DNA from: Planctomycetota bacterium
GTDB taxonomy: Bacteria; Planctomycetota; B15-G4; SIAN01
Direction of reading: 5' to 3'
Assembly (NCBI GenBank): GCA_028289345.1
Contig: JANQQL010000042.1
Location: forward strand, 62,001-126,000
Length of the DNA: 64,000 nt
Below the pieces are notes generated by a model. It had not been told where the DNA came from. It saw nothing but the letters and a program-made list of their open reading frames with translations, and searched no databases. The position numbers were made by a program, and so were the translations under genes. Below, in pieces: positions 42,493 to 51,781 of the stretch (positions are counted from its first letter, which is position 1; each line of letters opens with the position of its first letter).

Positions 42493-44613
42493 CTACGGGT
42501 GCAACGCGGTGACCGCGTTGGATCCCCGCAGCCCGCCCCGGGCGAGCGGATCTTTCACCCAATACTGAAAATGAGCGGTCGCCGCCGGAGGCAAGTGTTC
42601 CGGCCATCGTCCTTGTCGATGCAGGCTTCCATGGGTGTCCGTGCGATCGCTCAGAATCCATTGGGGAACCGGAACGAACGTTCCTCCGTGGAACGCCGCA
42701 TCGAGGGTCTCGAAGCCCACCACCAGGAACGCGTTGGCTCGAGGTGGTGCTCCGGTGAGTTCCAGTTCCCAATCAGCTCCCGGCGTCGTCTCGCCGCTTC
42801 CGAGCAGCACCGGCCCCGGAGCTCGGGCGGTGGCGAACCGGTCGTTCTGCAACCAGCCCTGATGAACCAGAGTCATGCGGTCTTCGACCTGACCGGCCGA
42901 GTCCAGGAAAGCCAGGTCCAGGCGGCGTCCCTCAATGGTCAGGACGACCGAGCCCAAGGCAATCACGGAATGCACCATGGCCGGGTGATCGAGGGGGCCG
43001 TTGCTGAGCTTTCCGGAACTTCCGGCCACGCAATACACCGCGCCCTGGTGGGCCTCGGGGGTCTTCTTGTACGCGCCGTCTCCGTCCTCTCGTCCGTCGC
43101 CGGAATCCAGCTTCATGGAAGGTTGGAACGTTCCGCTGGTGCCGTAGTGGCCGTCGATCAGATAAGAGCGTTCGTAGGAGTGGCTGTGTCCACAAAGAAC
43201 CAAGTCGACTCCCCCGGCTTCCAGGATGGGGAGGAAGTTGCTGCGCATCTCTACCAACTTGGTTTCCGTGTCGGAGTCATGGGACCCTTTGGTGTAGGGA
43301 GGGTGATGCCAGAAGGCGATGATCCACTCCTGGTCTGTGGCCGCGAGGTCGTTCTCCAGCCACAGCGCCATCGCCCCGCTGGGGGAACGATCGGTGCTGT
43401 GGGAATCCAAGCAAATGAAGTGGATGTTGCCGTGGTCGAAGGAGTAGTAGGCCTCGGTTCCCGAGGCCAGCCCTCCCGCTTCGCCGGCCGTGGGCAGCGT
43501 GAAGAGGTCGTAGTAGACCGCGGCTTGGGTCTCATGATTGCCACGCGTCGGCCACACCACGCTGCGGCGAAGGAGTTCGGGGTAGGTGTCGAATACCGCC
43601 GCTTGGAACTCCGGTCGCAACCCGTCATCGTAGGCATTGTCGCCCAGCATCAACCAAAGGTCGGTGTCCTCGTAGCCGAACTTCGTCTGGTAAGCATCGC
43701 GTACGCTTTGCGGCCGCTGATCGGCAGTTCCCGAATCCCCGACCACCCAGATCCGCGTTCGGCGGCTCGCTCCGATCTCCGGAGGGGTTCGAAAACTGTA
43801 GGTCGCGTCTTCTCCCGCGAGAGTCTTGGTTGTGGTCCCTACTGAGTAGTAGTAACGGGTTTCGGGGGTGAGCCCGGTCAGCTGCAGCGAGTGATGATTG
43901 TCGACCGCTGCCGAAGTGACGGTTTGATTCAGCTGCGTCGGAGACAGGCCGTAGCGGACCGCCGAGTCGGTGTCCTGGTCCGTGCGCCAGCGGATGCGGA
44001 TGCTGGTCGGAGTGGCGAGCTGCAAGTAGGGGCCCCGGGTGACCAGGTTGGCGTCGCTGGCCACCAATTCGAGGTCGAAGCTGAGATCCGAACTGGTTGC
44101 GCTGCGCTGGTGGACTTCCACGGCAAGCAAGTTGTCGCCGGGCACCAAGAGCTGGGGATCCACCCATGCCCACGAGAAGTTGTGCTCGCCGGCGGCGGCG
44201 ATCGTGGAGTTCGCCACTGTGTTGAAGCCGAGGCCGCTTCCCGGCAGGTTGGAGCGCTGGACTTCGGTCCCGTTCAGGTAGACAACAGCGCCGTCGTCGC
44301 GCAACAGCCTTAGCCCCAGATGGGAATATTGTCCGGGGTTGGCGACGGAAAACACTCGACGAAAATAGGTGGTGATGTGTTTGTCATTGCTGTTCGGGCC
44401 AAAGCTGATCACCGTCGCTTCGTCGCTGTCTCCATAGCCCAGCTCGGCAAATCCCTGGCTCCAAGAGGAGTCGTCGAATCCGGTGTCTCGCCACGCGCTG
44501 CCTTGGTTGGATCCATCGTCCAGGTACTTCCACTCGGAGTGGCGAGGCAATAGCACGTCCACCACAGGGAGTTGGGCAGGCAACATCAGGAGCGTCAGCA
44601 AGGCAACGTTCAT
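42493..44613 (-). CDS. Larger purple-acid-phosphatase-like metallophosphatase
   Basis: A 706-residue exported enzyme starting at 44613, its ATG overlapping the stop of the TPR gene (ATGA). After the signal peptide comes a galactose-binding-like beta domain (about 20-190; KYLDDGSNQGSAWRDTGFDD), then the fibronectin-type N domain (RGPYLQLATPTSIRIRWR), the phosphatase core (VVGDSGTAD, LMLGDNAYDD, TRGNHE, FWHHPPY, GHSHSYERS) and a C-terminal beta domain of about 110 residues. All metal ligands are present. The added modules suggest binding to a polysaccharide or the cell surface. Together with the shorter downstream copy it marks a tandem duplication. Phosphate-ester hydrolysis outside the cytoplasm is the likely role. 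Confidence 0.88.
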   Translation of the reverse strand: MNVALLTLLMLPAQLPVVDVLLPRHSEWKYLDDGSNQGSAWRDTGFDDSSWSQGFAELGYGDSDEATVISFGPNSNDKHITTYFRRVFSVANPGQYSHLGLRLLRDDGAVVYLNGTEVQRSNLPGSGLGFNTVANSTIAAAGEHNFSWAWVDPQLLVPGDNLLAVEVHQRSATSSDLSFDLELVASDANLVTRGPYLQLATPTSIRIRWRTDQDTDSAVRYGLSPTQLNQTVTSAAVDNHHSLQLTGLTPETRYYYSVGTTTKTLAGEDATYSFRTPPEIGASRRTRIWVVGDSGTADQRPQSVRDAYQTKFGYEDTDLWLMLGDNAYDDGLRPEFQAAVFDTYPELLRRSVVWPTRGNHETQAAVYYDLFTLPTAGEAGGLASGTEAYYSFDHGNIHFICLDSHSTDRSPSGAMALWLENDLAATDQEWIIAFWHHPPYTKGSHDSDTETKLVEMRSNFLPILEAGGVDLVLCGHSHSYERSYLIDGHYGTSGTFQPSMKLDSGDGREDGDGAYKKTPEAHQGAVYCVAGSSGKLSNGPLDHPAMVHSVIALGSVVLTIEGRRLDLAFLDSAGQVEDRMTLVHQGWLQNDRFATARAPGPVLLGSGETTPGADWELELTGAPPRANAFLVVGFETLDAAFHGGTFVPVPQWILSDRTDTHGSLHRQGRWPEHLPPAATAHFQYWVKDPLARGGLRGSNAVTALHP

Positions 44614-45518
44614 GGAGGATTCTCGATCTGAATCAGCTGGAGGGCAGTCCGAACTTGCGATTCGAGCGATTGCACCGCCCGGGTGTGGCGTTGGCGAGCA
44701 CTCAGGTTCTCAATCGCGGACAGAGCTCTCGCGTAGTCGTGTTGTGCTTCGGGAGTCCGGCCTGCCGCGAGGAGGATGCCGGCACGCCACGCCAACCAGC
44801 GCTCCTGGCGAGTCGCTTGGGCGCGAAGGCGGTCGACTCGTTGGAGCGCTCGATCAAACTGCTCGAGCCGGATCTCCAGTTCGACCGCTCGCTGTTCCAG
44901 GGAGGCGATCGGTCCGAGACGCCGCAAGCCGTCTTCCAGTGCGAGCAGCGCCTTGTGGGGCGTTGGGTCGCGATGCTGGAGGTAGCACTGGGAGAGTTCC
45001 AAGTACAAGTCGGGGGCAGGGTCCGAGTGAAGCTCGATGCCTCGCACATACGCCGCGGCCGCCTCGCCCCACCGGCCGAGTTTGCCCAGCGCCTTGGCGC
45101 GCAGAATCTCTGCGTTCTTCTTCACCTTGGCCGGAGCACGCAGGGGGGCCAACGTTTCCTCGACGGCGGCCCATTGTTCTTGGTCGAAGCGAATTCGGGC
45201 GCGGCACAAGGTGGACTCGGCTTCGTTTCCCCCGAATTGATCCGCCGAGTCGAGATCCTTCCAGGCTGCTTCAAAGTCCCGGTGCAATCGGTGCAGCTCC
45301 GCACGGCGCAAATAAAGGGACCCGTCTCCTGGGGCCTCTCGCAGCCGCTCGTTCATCCGCAGAATCTGCTCGTGCAGACCTCCGTGGCCGAGAGCTGTCG
45401 ACACGCAAGACAACCATGTCAGCACCAAGACGAGTGGCCCGCGCGTTCGAAACGACTCGCGACCTTCGACTCGGTTGCCTCGCCTCCATCTGGCGAAACC
45501 CGTGCCCGAGGAATCCAT
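44610..45518 (-). CDS. Secreted TPR protein
   Basis: A 302-residue protein with an export signal (long basic n-region, hydrophobic PLVLVLTWLSCVSTALG) and then about five to six tetratricopeptide repeats (for example ARIRFDQEQWAAVEETLAPL and AKALGKLGRWGEAAAAYVRG). TPRs mediate protein-protein contacts. The stop overlaps the start of the larger phosphatase (ATGA), so the proteins are made together and may form a complex outside the cytoplasm. The first start at 45518 is the only one giving a signal peptide. Confidence 0.78.
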   Translation of the reverse strand: MDSSGTGFARWRRGNRVEGRESFRTRGPLVLVLTWLSCVSTALGHGGLHEQILRMNERLREAPGDGSLYLRRAELHRLHRDFEAAWKDLDSADQFGGNEAESTLCRARIRFDQEQWAAVEETLAPLRAPAKVKKNAEILRAKALGKLGRWGEAAAAYVRGIELHSDPAPDLYLELSQCYLQHRDPTPHKALLALEDGLRRLGPIASLEQRAVELEIRLEQFDRALQRVDRLRAQATRQERWLAWRAGILLAAGRTPEAQHDYARALSAIENLSARQRHTRAVQSLESQVRTALQLIQIENPP

Positions 45519-45687
45519 GGACGGATGTTAGCGCGTTTCGTGCAACGGGGGGGCCGGGAGTTTCTCCCGAGAGAACCCGGTGGGGGGCGGCACCCCGACT
45601 CCTCCCACGGGATCTCACGCTTCTTTGGGGGGCGGGGCCCCCCCGAGGGGGAGAGAGAGCGCCCTGCGTGAAATTCGAAAGCCGCGT

Positions 45688-45702
45688 CCCCGCTTTGCGG
45701 GG
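45688..45702 (-). terminator. Hairpin terminator for pntB
   Basis: CCCCGC and GCGGGG (45688-45693 and 45697-45702) form a perfect 6-base-pair stem with a three-base loop, 19 bases after the pntB stop read on the minus strand. The T-content after it is modest (GCTTTCGAATTT). A second GC-only palindrome is found near 45628-45645. Termination of the pnt operon here is likely. Confidence 0.5.
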
Positions 45703-45720
45703 GTGATTCGAGATCGCGAT

Positions 45721-47148
45721 CTACAGCTCTCGAAGGTCCTTGGTCATCTGCTCCAACACTCCCTTGGCATCGCCGAAGATCATGAGGGAGTTCTCGGCTT
45801 CGAACAGAGGATTGTCGATGCCGGCGAAGCCTGGGCTCAGACTGCGCTTGATGATGAACGTGGTCCGAGCTTGGTCCACATCCAGGATTGGCATGCCGTA
45901 GATCGGACTGTCGGTCGCGTTTCTCGCGAGAGGATTGACCACGTCGTTGGCACCCACCACGATCGCCACGTCGGTGTTCTTGAATTCCGGGTTGATGTCG
46001 TCCATCTCGATGAGCTGCTCGTAGGGGACGTTGGCTTCGGCGAGCAGAACGTTCATGTGACCCGGCATGCGGCCGGCCACTGGATGGATCGCGTACTTGA
46101 CCGACACACCCTTTTCTTCCAGGAACTCGGCCAACTCGCGAATCGCGTGCTGGGCTTGAGCCACGGCCAAACCGTATCCGGGGACGAACACCACGGAACC
46201 GGAACTCTCCAGGATTGCCGCGGCTTCGTCCGGGGCGCACTCCTTGACGGTGGTGTAACCCTTCTGGCCACCGCCGCCACCTCCGCTGGTTTCCTCGGCT
46301 CCAAAGCCGCCGAACAGCACGTTGGCCAGGGAGCGGTTCATCGCCTTGCACATGATGCGGGTCAGGATCAATCCTGAGGCGCCCACGAGGGAGCCGCTGA
46401 TGATCAGCAGGTTGTTGTGCAGCACGAATCCGGTCATCGCTGCCGCGATTCCCGAGTAGGAGTTCAGCAGGGAGATCACGACCGGCATGTCCGCGCCGCC
46501 GATCGGAATGACCAGCAGCCAGCCGAGGGCCAGGGATAGAGCAGTGACACCGACCACGCACAGGGTTGTCGTGGACGCGGAGTCTGCCTGACTCCCGAGA
46601 TAACCGGCGCAAGCCAAAGTGCCCAGAAACACCAGGCCGTTGATCACGTGACGTCCCGGCAACAACACCGGGTTGCCGCTCATCTTGCCGTCCAGCTTCA
46701 TGTAGGCGACGAGACTGCCGGTGAGGGTCAGGGCGCCAATGATGATGCTCGCCACCACCGAGATCGTCCAGGAGACCCCCATGGAGTCGGACACGTTGTT
46801 CATCTCGCCGGAGGTGTTCAGCCAGTCGAACATGACCGACAAGGCGACCAGGGCCGACGCGGCGCCGCCGAGCCCGTTGAACAGGGCGACGAGCTCGGGC
46901 ATGGACGTCATCTGGACGCGCGTGGCAAGAACGACGCCGACCAGGGTCCCCACGACCAATCCGGCGATCACATAGCCGTAGTCGATCTTGCCGACTTCCA
47001 CCAGTGCCGTGGCGACGGCGACCAGCATCCCGAGTGCGGCCAGCTGGTTGCCCCGTCGAGCGGTCTTCACGCCCGAGAGGCGTTTCAAGCCCAGGATGAG
47101 GATCGCAGCCCCGAGCAGATAGGCGATTTGGGTGATGTTGTCGCTCAT
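45721..47148 (-). CDS. pntB: NAD(P) transhydrogenase subunit beta
   Basis: A 475-residue membrane subunit of proton-translocating transhydrogenase. The N-terminal half has about nine transmembrane helices (dII), then a linker (SGGGGGGQKG) and the NADP-binding domain dIII with VFVPGYGLAVAQAQH, HPVAGRMPGHMNVLLAEA and VGANDVVNPLARN, all characteristic. It uses the proton gradient to drive hydride transfer from NADH to NADP+. ATG at 47148 lies 2 bases after the pntAB stop. With pntAB and pntAA it forms a complete three-gene operon of the Rhodospirillum arrangement, with the alpha subunit split in two. Confidence 0.97.
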   Translation of the reverse strand: MSDNITQIAYLLGAAILILGLKRLSGVKTARRGNQLAALGMLVAVATALVEVGKIDYGYVIAGLVVGTLVGVVLATRVQMTSMPELVALFNGLGGAASALVALSVMFDWLNTSGEMNNVSDSMGVSWTISVVASIIIGALTLTGSLVAYMKLDGKMSGNPVLLPGRHVINGLVFLGTLACAGYLGSQADSASTTTLCVVGVTALSLALGWLLVIPIGGADMPVVISLLNSYSGIAAAMTGFVLHNNLLIISGSLVGASGLILTRIMCKAMNRSLANVLFGGFGAEETSGGGGGGQKGYTTVKECAPDEAAAILESSGSVVFVPGYGLAVAQAQHAIRELAEFLEEKGVSVKYAIHPVAGRMPGHMNVLLAEANVPYEQLIEMDDINPEFKNTDVAIVVGANDVVNPLARNATDSPIYGMPILDVDQARTTFIIKRSLSPGFAGIDNPLFEAENSLMIFGDAKGVLEQMTKDLREL

Positions 47149-47149
47149 G

Positions 47150-47479
47150 TCAGCGCTTCTTTCCAAACATTCGCAGCATGCGGTCGGTGACCATGAACCC
47201 ACCCACGACGTTGGTCGTGGCAAACGCAATGGCGAGGAAGCCGAGAATGTTGGCGAGGGTTACGTTGTGGGTTTGAGCACAGAACAAGGCGCCGACCAGG
47301 GTGACGCCGGAAATCGCGTTCGCGCCGGACATCAGCGGAGTATGCAGGGTCGGCGGCACTTTGGTGATGACTTCGAAGCCGAGAAAGACGGCCAACACGA
47401 AGATCGTCAACTCGCTGAGCAGGCTCGTGTCAGCGCTGGCGAGAACGAAGAATGAAGAGGTCAAGGCCTCGGACATCAT
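47150..47479 (-). CDS. pntAB: NAD(P) transhydrogenase subunit alpha part 2
   Basis: A 109-residue membrane protein with about three helices, the small dII part of the alpha subunit (FLGFEVITKVPPTLHTPLMSGANAISG, here cited in part, is diagnostic). ATG at 47479 overlaps the pntAA stop, with GGGAGG 6 bases upstream. It anchors the catalytic alpha part to the membrane domain. Length matches the family. Confidence 0.96.
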   Translation of the reverse strand: MMSEALTSSFFVLASADTSLLSELTIFVLAVFLGFEVITKVPPTLHTPLMSGANAISGVTLVGALFCAQTHNVTLANILGFLAIAFATTNVVGGFMVTDRMLRMFGKKR

Positions 47480-48618
47480 GAGTTGCCTCCCTCGGCAAGT
47501 CGTTGAACCGTTCCTTCATGAGTGACGTTGCCGTCCCGCGTCACCAGGGAGCCGGCAGTGATTTCATCTTCCAGGTCGACGTTCAGCTTGCCGTCGGCCA
47601 GGAGGTGCTGAAGTAGGAACAGCACGTTCTTCGAATACATTTCGCTGGCATGCAGCGGGACCAGCGCTGGCACGTACTTCAGGCCGATGATCTTCACTCC
47701 GTGAGCGACGTGAATCTCTCCCGGCTTGGTCAATGCGCAGTTGCCGCCTTGCTCGGCCGCCAAGTCGACGATCACCGAACCCTCCGGCATTCCCTTCACC
47801 ATCTCTTCCGAGATGAGCTTGGGAGCGGGGCGTCCCGGAATCAGCGCCGTGGTGATGGCCACGTCGGCTTCCGCCAGCCGCTGAGTCACCGCCTCTTCCT
47901 GGCGACGCTTGAAGTCTTCCGAGGCTTCCTTGGCGTAGCCCCCGGCGTCTTCCGACTCTTCGGAAGTACCCACGTCGATGAAACGGCCGCCCAGGCTTTC
48001 CACCTGTTCTTTCACGGCCGGCCGGATATCGGAAACTTCGACCACGGCTCCCAGTCGTTTGGCGGTCGCGATTGCCTGCAGCCCCGCCACTCCGGCGCCC
48101 AAGATCACGACTCGCGCTGGCTTCAAAGTGCCCGCGGCGGTCATCATCAAGGGAAACATTTTTTGGAGATGCTCGGCGGCCATGATCACGCCTTTGTAGC
48201 CGGCGATGTTGCTCTGGGAGCTGAGCGCGTCCATCTTCTGAGCGCGCGAGATGCGCGGCACCAAGTCCATGGCAAAGGTCTGGATCTTGCGATCCGCGAG
48301 CTTCTTGGCCATGGCCGGGTCGGACATCGGATAGACGAAGGAGATCAGCGTGGTGCCTTCCTTCATCGCCTCGATTTCGCCGTCCGAGGGTGGATGGAAT
48401 CGGATCACGACATCGGCAGCGCCGTAGCCGGACGCCGCATTGGCCGCGATGCTGGCGCCCGCCTTTTCGTATTCGGCATCCGGCAAGGAGGAGGCGGCGC
48501 CGGCGCCGGATTCCACCTGGACCGTGACGTCCGCCTTGATCAGCTTCTTGACCGTTTCCGGGACCGCGGCGACGCGGGTCTCTCCTTCAACGGTCTCCCG
48601 AGGAACAAAGATCTGCAT
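47476..48618 (-). CDS. pntAA: NAD(P) transhydrogenase subunit alpha part 1
   Basis: A 380-residue soluble NAD(H)-binding subunit (dI) of proton-translocating transhydrogenase. It opens with MQIFVPRETVEGETRVAAVP, the alanine dehydrogenase/PNT N-terminal fold, and has the Rossmann motif VVILGAGVAGLQAIATAKRLGA and the mobile-loop region LVTRDGNVTHEG. It works with pntAB and pntB at the membrane to make NADPH. ATG at 48618 gives the standard N terminus. First gene of the operon; the stop overlaps pntAB. Confidence 0.97.
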   Translation of the reverse strand: MQIFVPRETVEGETRVAAVPETVKKLIKADVTVQVESGAGAASSLPDAEYEKAGASIAANAASGYGAADVVIRFHPPSDGEIEAMKEGTTLISFVYPMSDPAMAKKLADRKIQTFAMDLVPRISRAQKMDALSSQSNIAGYKGVIMAAEHLQKMFPLMMTAAGTLKPARVVILGAGVAGLQAIATAKRLGAVVEVSDIRPAVKEQVESLGGRFIDVGTSEESEDAGGYAKEASEDFKRRQEEAVTQRLAEADVAITTALIPGRPAPKLISEEMVKGMPEGSVIVDLAAEQGGNCALTKPGEIHVAHGVKIIGLKYVPALVPLHASEMYSKNVLFLLQHLLADGKLNVDLEDEITAGSLVTRDGNVTHEGTVQRLAEGGNS

Positions 48619-48748
48619 GGTTCCTGCCCTTGTGTGGTGAACCCCTCCGCCAACGCACGACACCATCTCGCGGGCCGCGTCTAGAGAGTCGGCGCTCGAG
48701 TGGTGGGTGCGTTCCGGCTTGTCGCCGCCGGATCTTCAACCGGAAGGT

Positions 48749-49363
48749 TCAAACTTGGATGTCGAGAACCGGAGGAAGATCCGCGAGGACGTTTTCCAGG
48801 GCCGTGCGGGCCCGCCGGAAGGCGTCTCCCAGACGTTGGAGCAGGGCCGATCGGGTGTCCGGCTCGTGGAGCCGGCGAAGAAAGGGGGCCAGCTCCTCCG
48901 CGAGGGGGACAGAAGATACCGTTGCGACAACGGAAGTCACGGGGGCTCCGTGCAGGTTCTCAGGATTCATGGCGACCAGGACCGGGCCGAGCACGAAACC
49001 GGCGGGCAGCGCGTTGGTTCGATGCAGCGCTCGGTCCAATCGGGCCAGCGCCTGGTGAAGGTTTTCGGCAACGTTGACCGGGTCGGCCTCCGACTCTTCG
49101 CTCCACCAGCGGAGCATGGCATCGGCCCGATCCAGTTGACCGAGAGCCGCGGTCAGCGCGCGGGCCTTGCGGCGTTCCGGAAGAGGTGGAGAGCGGCGCT
49201 GGCGAGCCCTTTTCCGGGGCCGCTCCGGCTCGGCAGGCTTCGGTGGATTTGCACCAGCACGCGGGTACGAGGCCCGGCGCTGGCTTCGTTCTCCGGTTCT
49301 CGGAATTCTCGGCAGTCCGAACATCTCGGCCGCCCCCCCTTGCAACGCTCCCCCCCAACTCAT
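48749..49363 (-). CDS. Hypothetical protein with helical C-terminal domain
   Basis: A 204-residue protein. Starting at 49363, the first about 75 residues are basic and disordered (RSQRRASYPRAGANPPKP), and the last about 125 are a plausible helical domain: ALTAALGQLDRADAMLRWW, then VAENLHQALARLDRALHR and RSALLQRLGDAFRRARTALE. I recognise no family. It is on the same strand as pntAA, 130 bases upstream, and may be read in the same direction. The overlapping frames on either strand are poorer, so this is the best candidate, but start and reality are uncertain. Confidence 0.45.
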   Translation of the reverse strand: MSWGGALQGGAAEMFGLPRIPRTGERSQRRASYPRAGANPPKPAEPERPRKRARQRRSPPLPERRKARALTAALGQLDRADAMLRWWSEESEADPVNVAENLHQALARLDRALHRTNALPAGFVLGPVLVAMNPENLHGAPVTSVVATVSSVPLAEELAPFLRRLHEPDTRSALLQRLGDAFRRARTALENVLADLPPVLDIQV

Positions 49364-49645
49364 GGTTGTTCGGCGGAGGAGCGTTTCCCTGGAGCCTTTT
49401 CTGTCGCGACGGACGGTCGCTGTCGTGGGAAGGATTCCGTGACTTTCCCGCGAACAAGAACCCCGCGGTCGCGGTCGGCGAGGAACCCGGGAATCCGGCA
49501 TCCCGGGGACCGGGAAGAAAAACCGCTGGGCGGAGGAGATCTTCCGTGGAGAACCTCTTTCGAGGCGCAGCGACTCGGTCGGTCCTTCGCAAACGGAGCC
49601 CCTCGATTCGTCCCTCGTCGGGAGCCGGCTCTTGGCTCGCGCGAA

Positions 49646-51781
49646 TCACTCGGGTCCGGGAACTCTCCGGTAGAGGCGGTAGAGATCTCCCAGCGCCTGG
49701 GGACTGCGATACACCAGCTGGAGCCCCGGCACGCTTTCCAGGACTCGGGAGTCTTGGCTGTAGAACGTGCGGATGGCCGAGTCGGGGGGCGGCGGGTTTC
49801 CCGCAGGAATCCCGGCGATGTAGGAGAAGCCATCCCAGACAGTGCGCCGGTCGACCAACAAGAACCGGCACTCGTATCCGTCCAGCATCTGACACACGTC
49901 CGCCAAAGTGCCACGGATCATTGTGGTGAAGTACTCTTCGGCCCGGCGACGAGCTTCGGCGGTCTCGTACTTCGGTTGCAGGACAATCGGATGGCGGGTG
50001 TGGGCCAGAACCGCGGTCGAGTTCGTGAAGTCACTCAGAATCGCCTCGTGGCGAGGCACCACCTCCTCGTTGCGGTCGAGCCAGTCGACCAGCTGACGGA
50101 TCTCGGCCAGCATCATGCGGTTCTGGTACCAAGAGATGTTGGCGCGCTCGGTGAAAACCTGAAAGAAGTAGCCCTGCACCCCGAACGCGAGTGCGGCAGC
50201 CAGGCTGGCTGCGAGAGCAGCGTGAGTGTTGCTCATCGAACCGGAGGACCGAGCGCCAGGCCCCAAGGGCAGCCCGAACCACTGCCAACCGCTTTCCCGG
50301 AAGTGGAGTTCCATTCGAAAGAGGATCGTCACTGCCAAAGTCGGTAACAGGAGGCCGCACAGGATGATGTTGCGATTCACCAGGTAGGCGACGAGGACAC
50401 AGACCAGGGCGAACAGCGTCAAGCAAGCCAAGCGGGGGTCGCGGTCGCGACGATCGAACCAGGCCGGACCAGTGACGGCCAGAAACACCAGGCACCAGAT
50501 TCGCGGTGTGGTCAGGGGAACAAGCAAGCAGAACGCGATCGCCACCAGCACGGCGCTGCAGAGCCGCGGCAACCATCCCCGTTCCCAGCCAGTCCAGAAC
50601 GGCAACGTGGCGGCGAGGGACGGCAACAGCAGAAGCCCCGTGGCCGTGGTGTCGAAGTACATCCGCACCGGATGATTGGTGTCAAACGGGCCCTGCCAGA
50701 GAAGACGTGCCCCGAACGGAATCGAGTTCGGATCGCGCGGAAGCTGTCCCAGAGTTCGAATCTTGGCCAGCAGGAACTCCACGACATGGGAGTAGTCGGC
50801 GAGTCCCGCGCCGCTCCAGCGGGAGGCAAGGAACGAGATCAAGAACATCCCCGCCGTGCCAGACACGGCGGCGGCGAAGTGAGTGAGGCGAGTCTTGGAG
50901 GTCTCGGGAGCGCCGGGATTTCGTCGCGCCCACCACGCCGCCAAGACCAGGCCTCCGGTCAACTGCATGGGGAGAGAGAGCAGGAGCCACTTGCTGCGCA
51001 AAACCGGAACGAACAGAGAGAGCAGCGCCACGCTGAGCGGCAAGACCCAGGACCGCGGCACGGTGAACGGGTTGCGTCCCGTCCGCAGGAACCAAGCCCA
51101 GGCGGTGGCCACTTCCAAGGTCACGACGAAGCCCATGGCGTGCCAGGAACTCAGCGCCAGGGTCAGAGCGACTCCGGAGGCAAGGAACCAACCAACACGC
51201 GGCCGGCGCAAGGCCGTGGCGAGAACCCCGAGGTGTAGGGCGAACCAAGGAACCGAGAAGTCTTCGCGGATGAGAATGAAGCCGTTGGTCCGATAGTTGG
51301 CCGGCACCAAGACGAACAGGGCCGCCGCGATCACGGCCCAGCGAACTTTGCCGGTGAGCTCCAGGCTGAGCCAGTACACACCGACGGCGCTCAAGCTGGC
51401 AAAGATCGCCATCACATAGACGCACATCATGTGCAGCGGGACGCCGTCGCCGAACCACCGATAGCACCATGCGACTACGAACTCTTGGGCGATCGTGAAG
51501 TCTTCGAGGAGCGAGACGGTGATTGGATGGGCGACGCGCGGATCGCGGTCGAAGTCATCCGGAACTCCCCCGTCCGCTTCCAGGATTCGCTCGACGAAGT
51601 AGTAGAGAAGCCCCGGGTCGCTGCGCAGCATTCCGCGCGCAGACTCTGCGTCGAAGTTGGGTTCCTTCAATGCGCCCTGGATTCGGCTTTGAGCACAGAA
51701 CGCGATCAGGCCGAGCAGGAAGAGGATTCCGATTCCGTGACGAAATCGGAGGCTGGCGGGAGCCCTTTCGGCGGAGGTCAT
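49646..51781 (-). CDS. Multi-span GT-C/STT3-like membrane protein
   Basis: A 711-residue membrane protein with about twelve helices in the first 540 residues and a soluble C-terminal part of about 170 residues, a layout like GT-C glycosyltransferases such as STT3/oligosaccharyltransferase. An early loop, DPGLLYYFVERILEADGG followed by DRDPRVAHP, is like the first acidic loop of that fold, where an Asp helps bind metal. IREDFSVPW is also in an expected loop position. It probably transfers a sugar or an oligosaccharide from a lipid carrier outside the inner membrane. Its start overlaps the stop of the GcvT-family gene (ATGA), last of five coupled genes from kdsA. Confidence 0.7.
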   Translation of the reverse strand: MTSAERAPASLRFRHGIGILFLLGLIAFCAQSRIQGALKEPNFDAESARGMLRSDPGLLYYFVERILEADGGVPDDFDRDPRVAHPITVSLLEDFTIAQEFVVAWCYRWFGDGVPLHMMCVYVMAIFASLSAVGVYWLSLELTGKVRWAVIAAALFVLVPANYRTNGFILIREDFSVPWFALHLGVLATALRRPRVGWFLASGVALTLALSSWHAMGFVVTLEVATAWAWFLRTGRNPFTVPRSWVLPLSVALLSLFVPVLRSKWLLLSLPMQLTGGLVLAAWWARRNPGAPETSKTRLTHFAAAVSGTAGMFLISFLASRWSGAGLADYSHVVEFLLAKIRTLGQLPRDPNSIPFGARLLWQGPFDTNHPVRMYFDTTATGLLLLPSLAATLPFWTGWERGWLPRLCSAVLVAIAFCLLVPLTTPRIWCLVFLAVTGPAWFDRRDRDPRLACLTLFALVCVLVAYLVNRNIILCGLLLPTLAVTILFRMELHFRESGWQWFGLPLGPGARSSGSMSNTHAALAASLAAALAFGVQGYFFQVFTERANISWYQNRMMLAEIRQLVDWLDRNEEVVPRHEAILSDFTNSTAVLAHTRHPIVLQPKYETAEARRRAEEYFTTMIRGTLADVCQMLDGYECRFLLVDRRTVWDGFSYIAGIPAGNPPPPDSAIRTFYSQDSRVLESVPGLQLVYRSPQALGDLYRLYRRVPGPE

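Noticed and set aside
45621..45650. GC-only palindrome between pntB and the TPR gene
   Set aside because: Runs of G and C in GC-rich DNA form palindromes easily; the smaller hairpin nearer pntB is the better terminator candidate.
48707..50347. 546-codon plus-strand frame across the 49 kb region
   Set aside because: It is antisense to the end of the GT-C-like gene and the helical hypothetical gene and has no start signal or domain.
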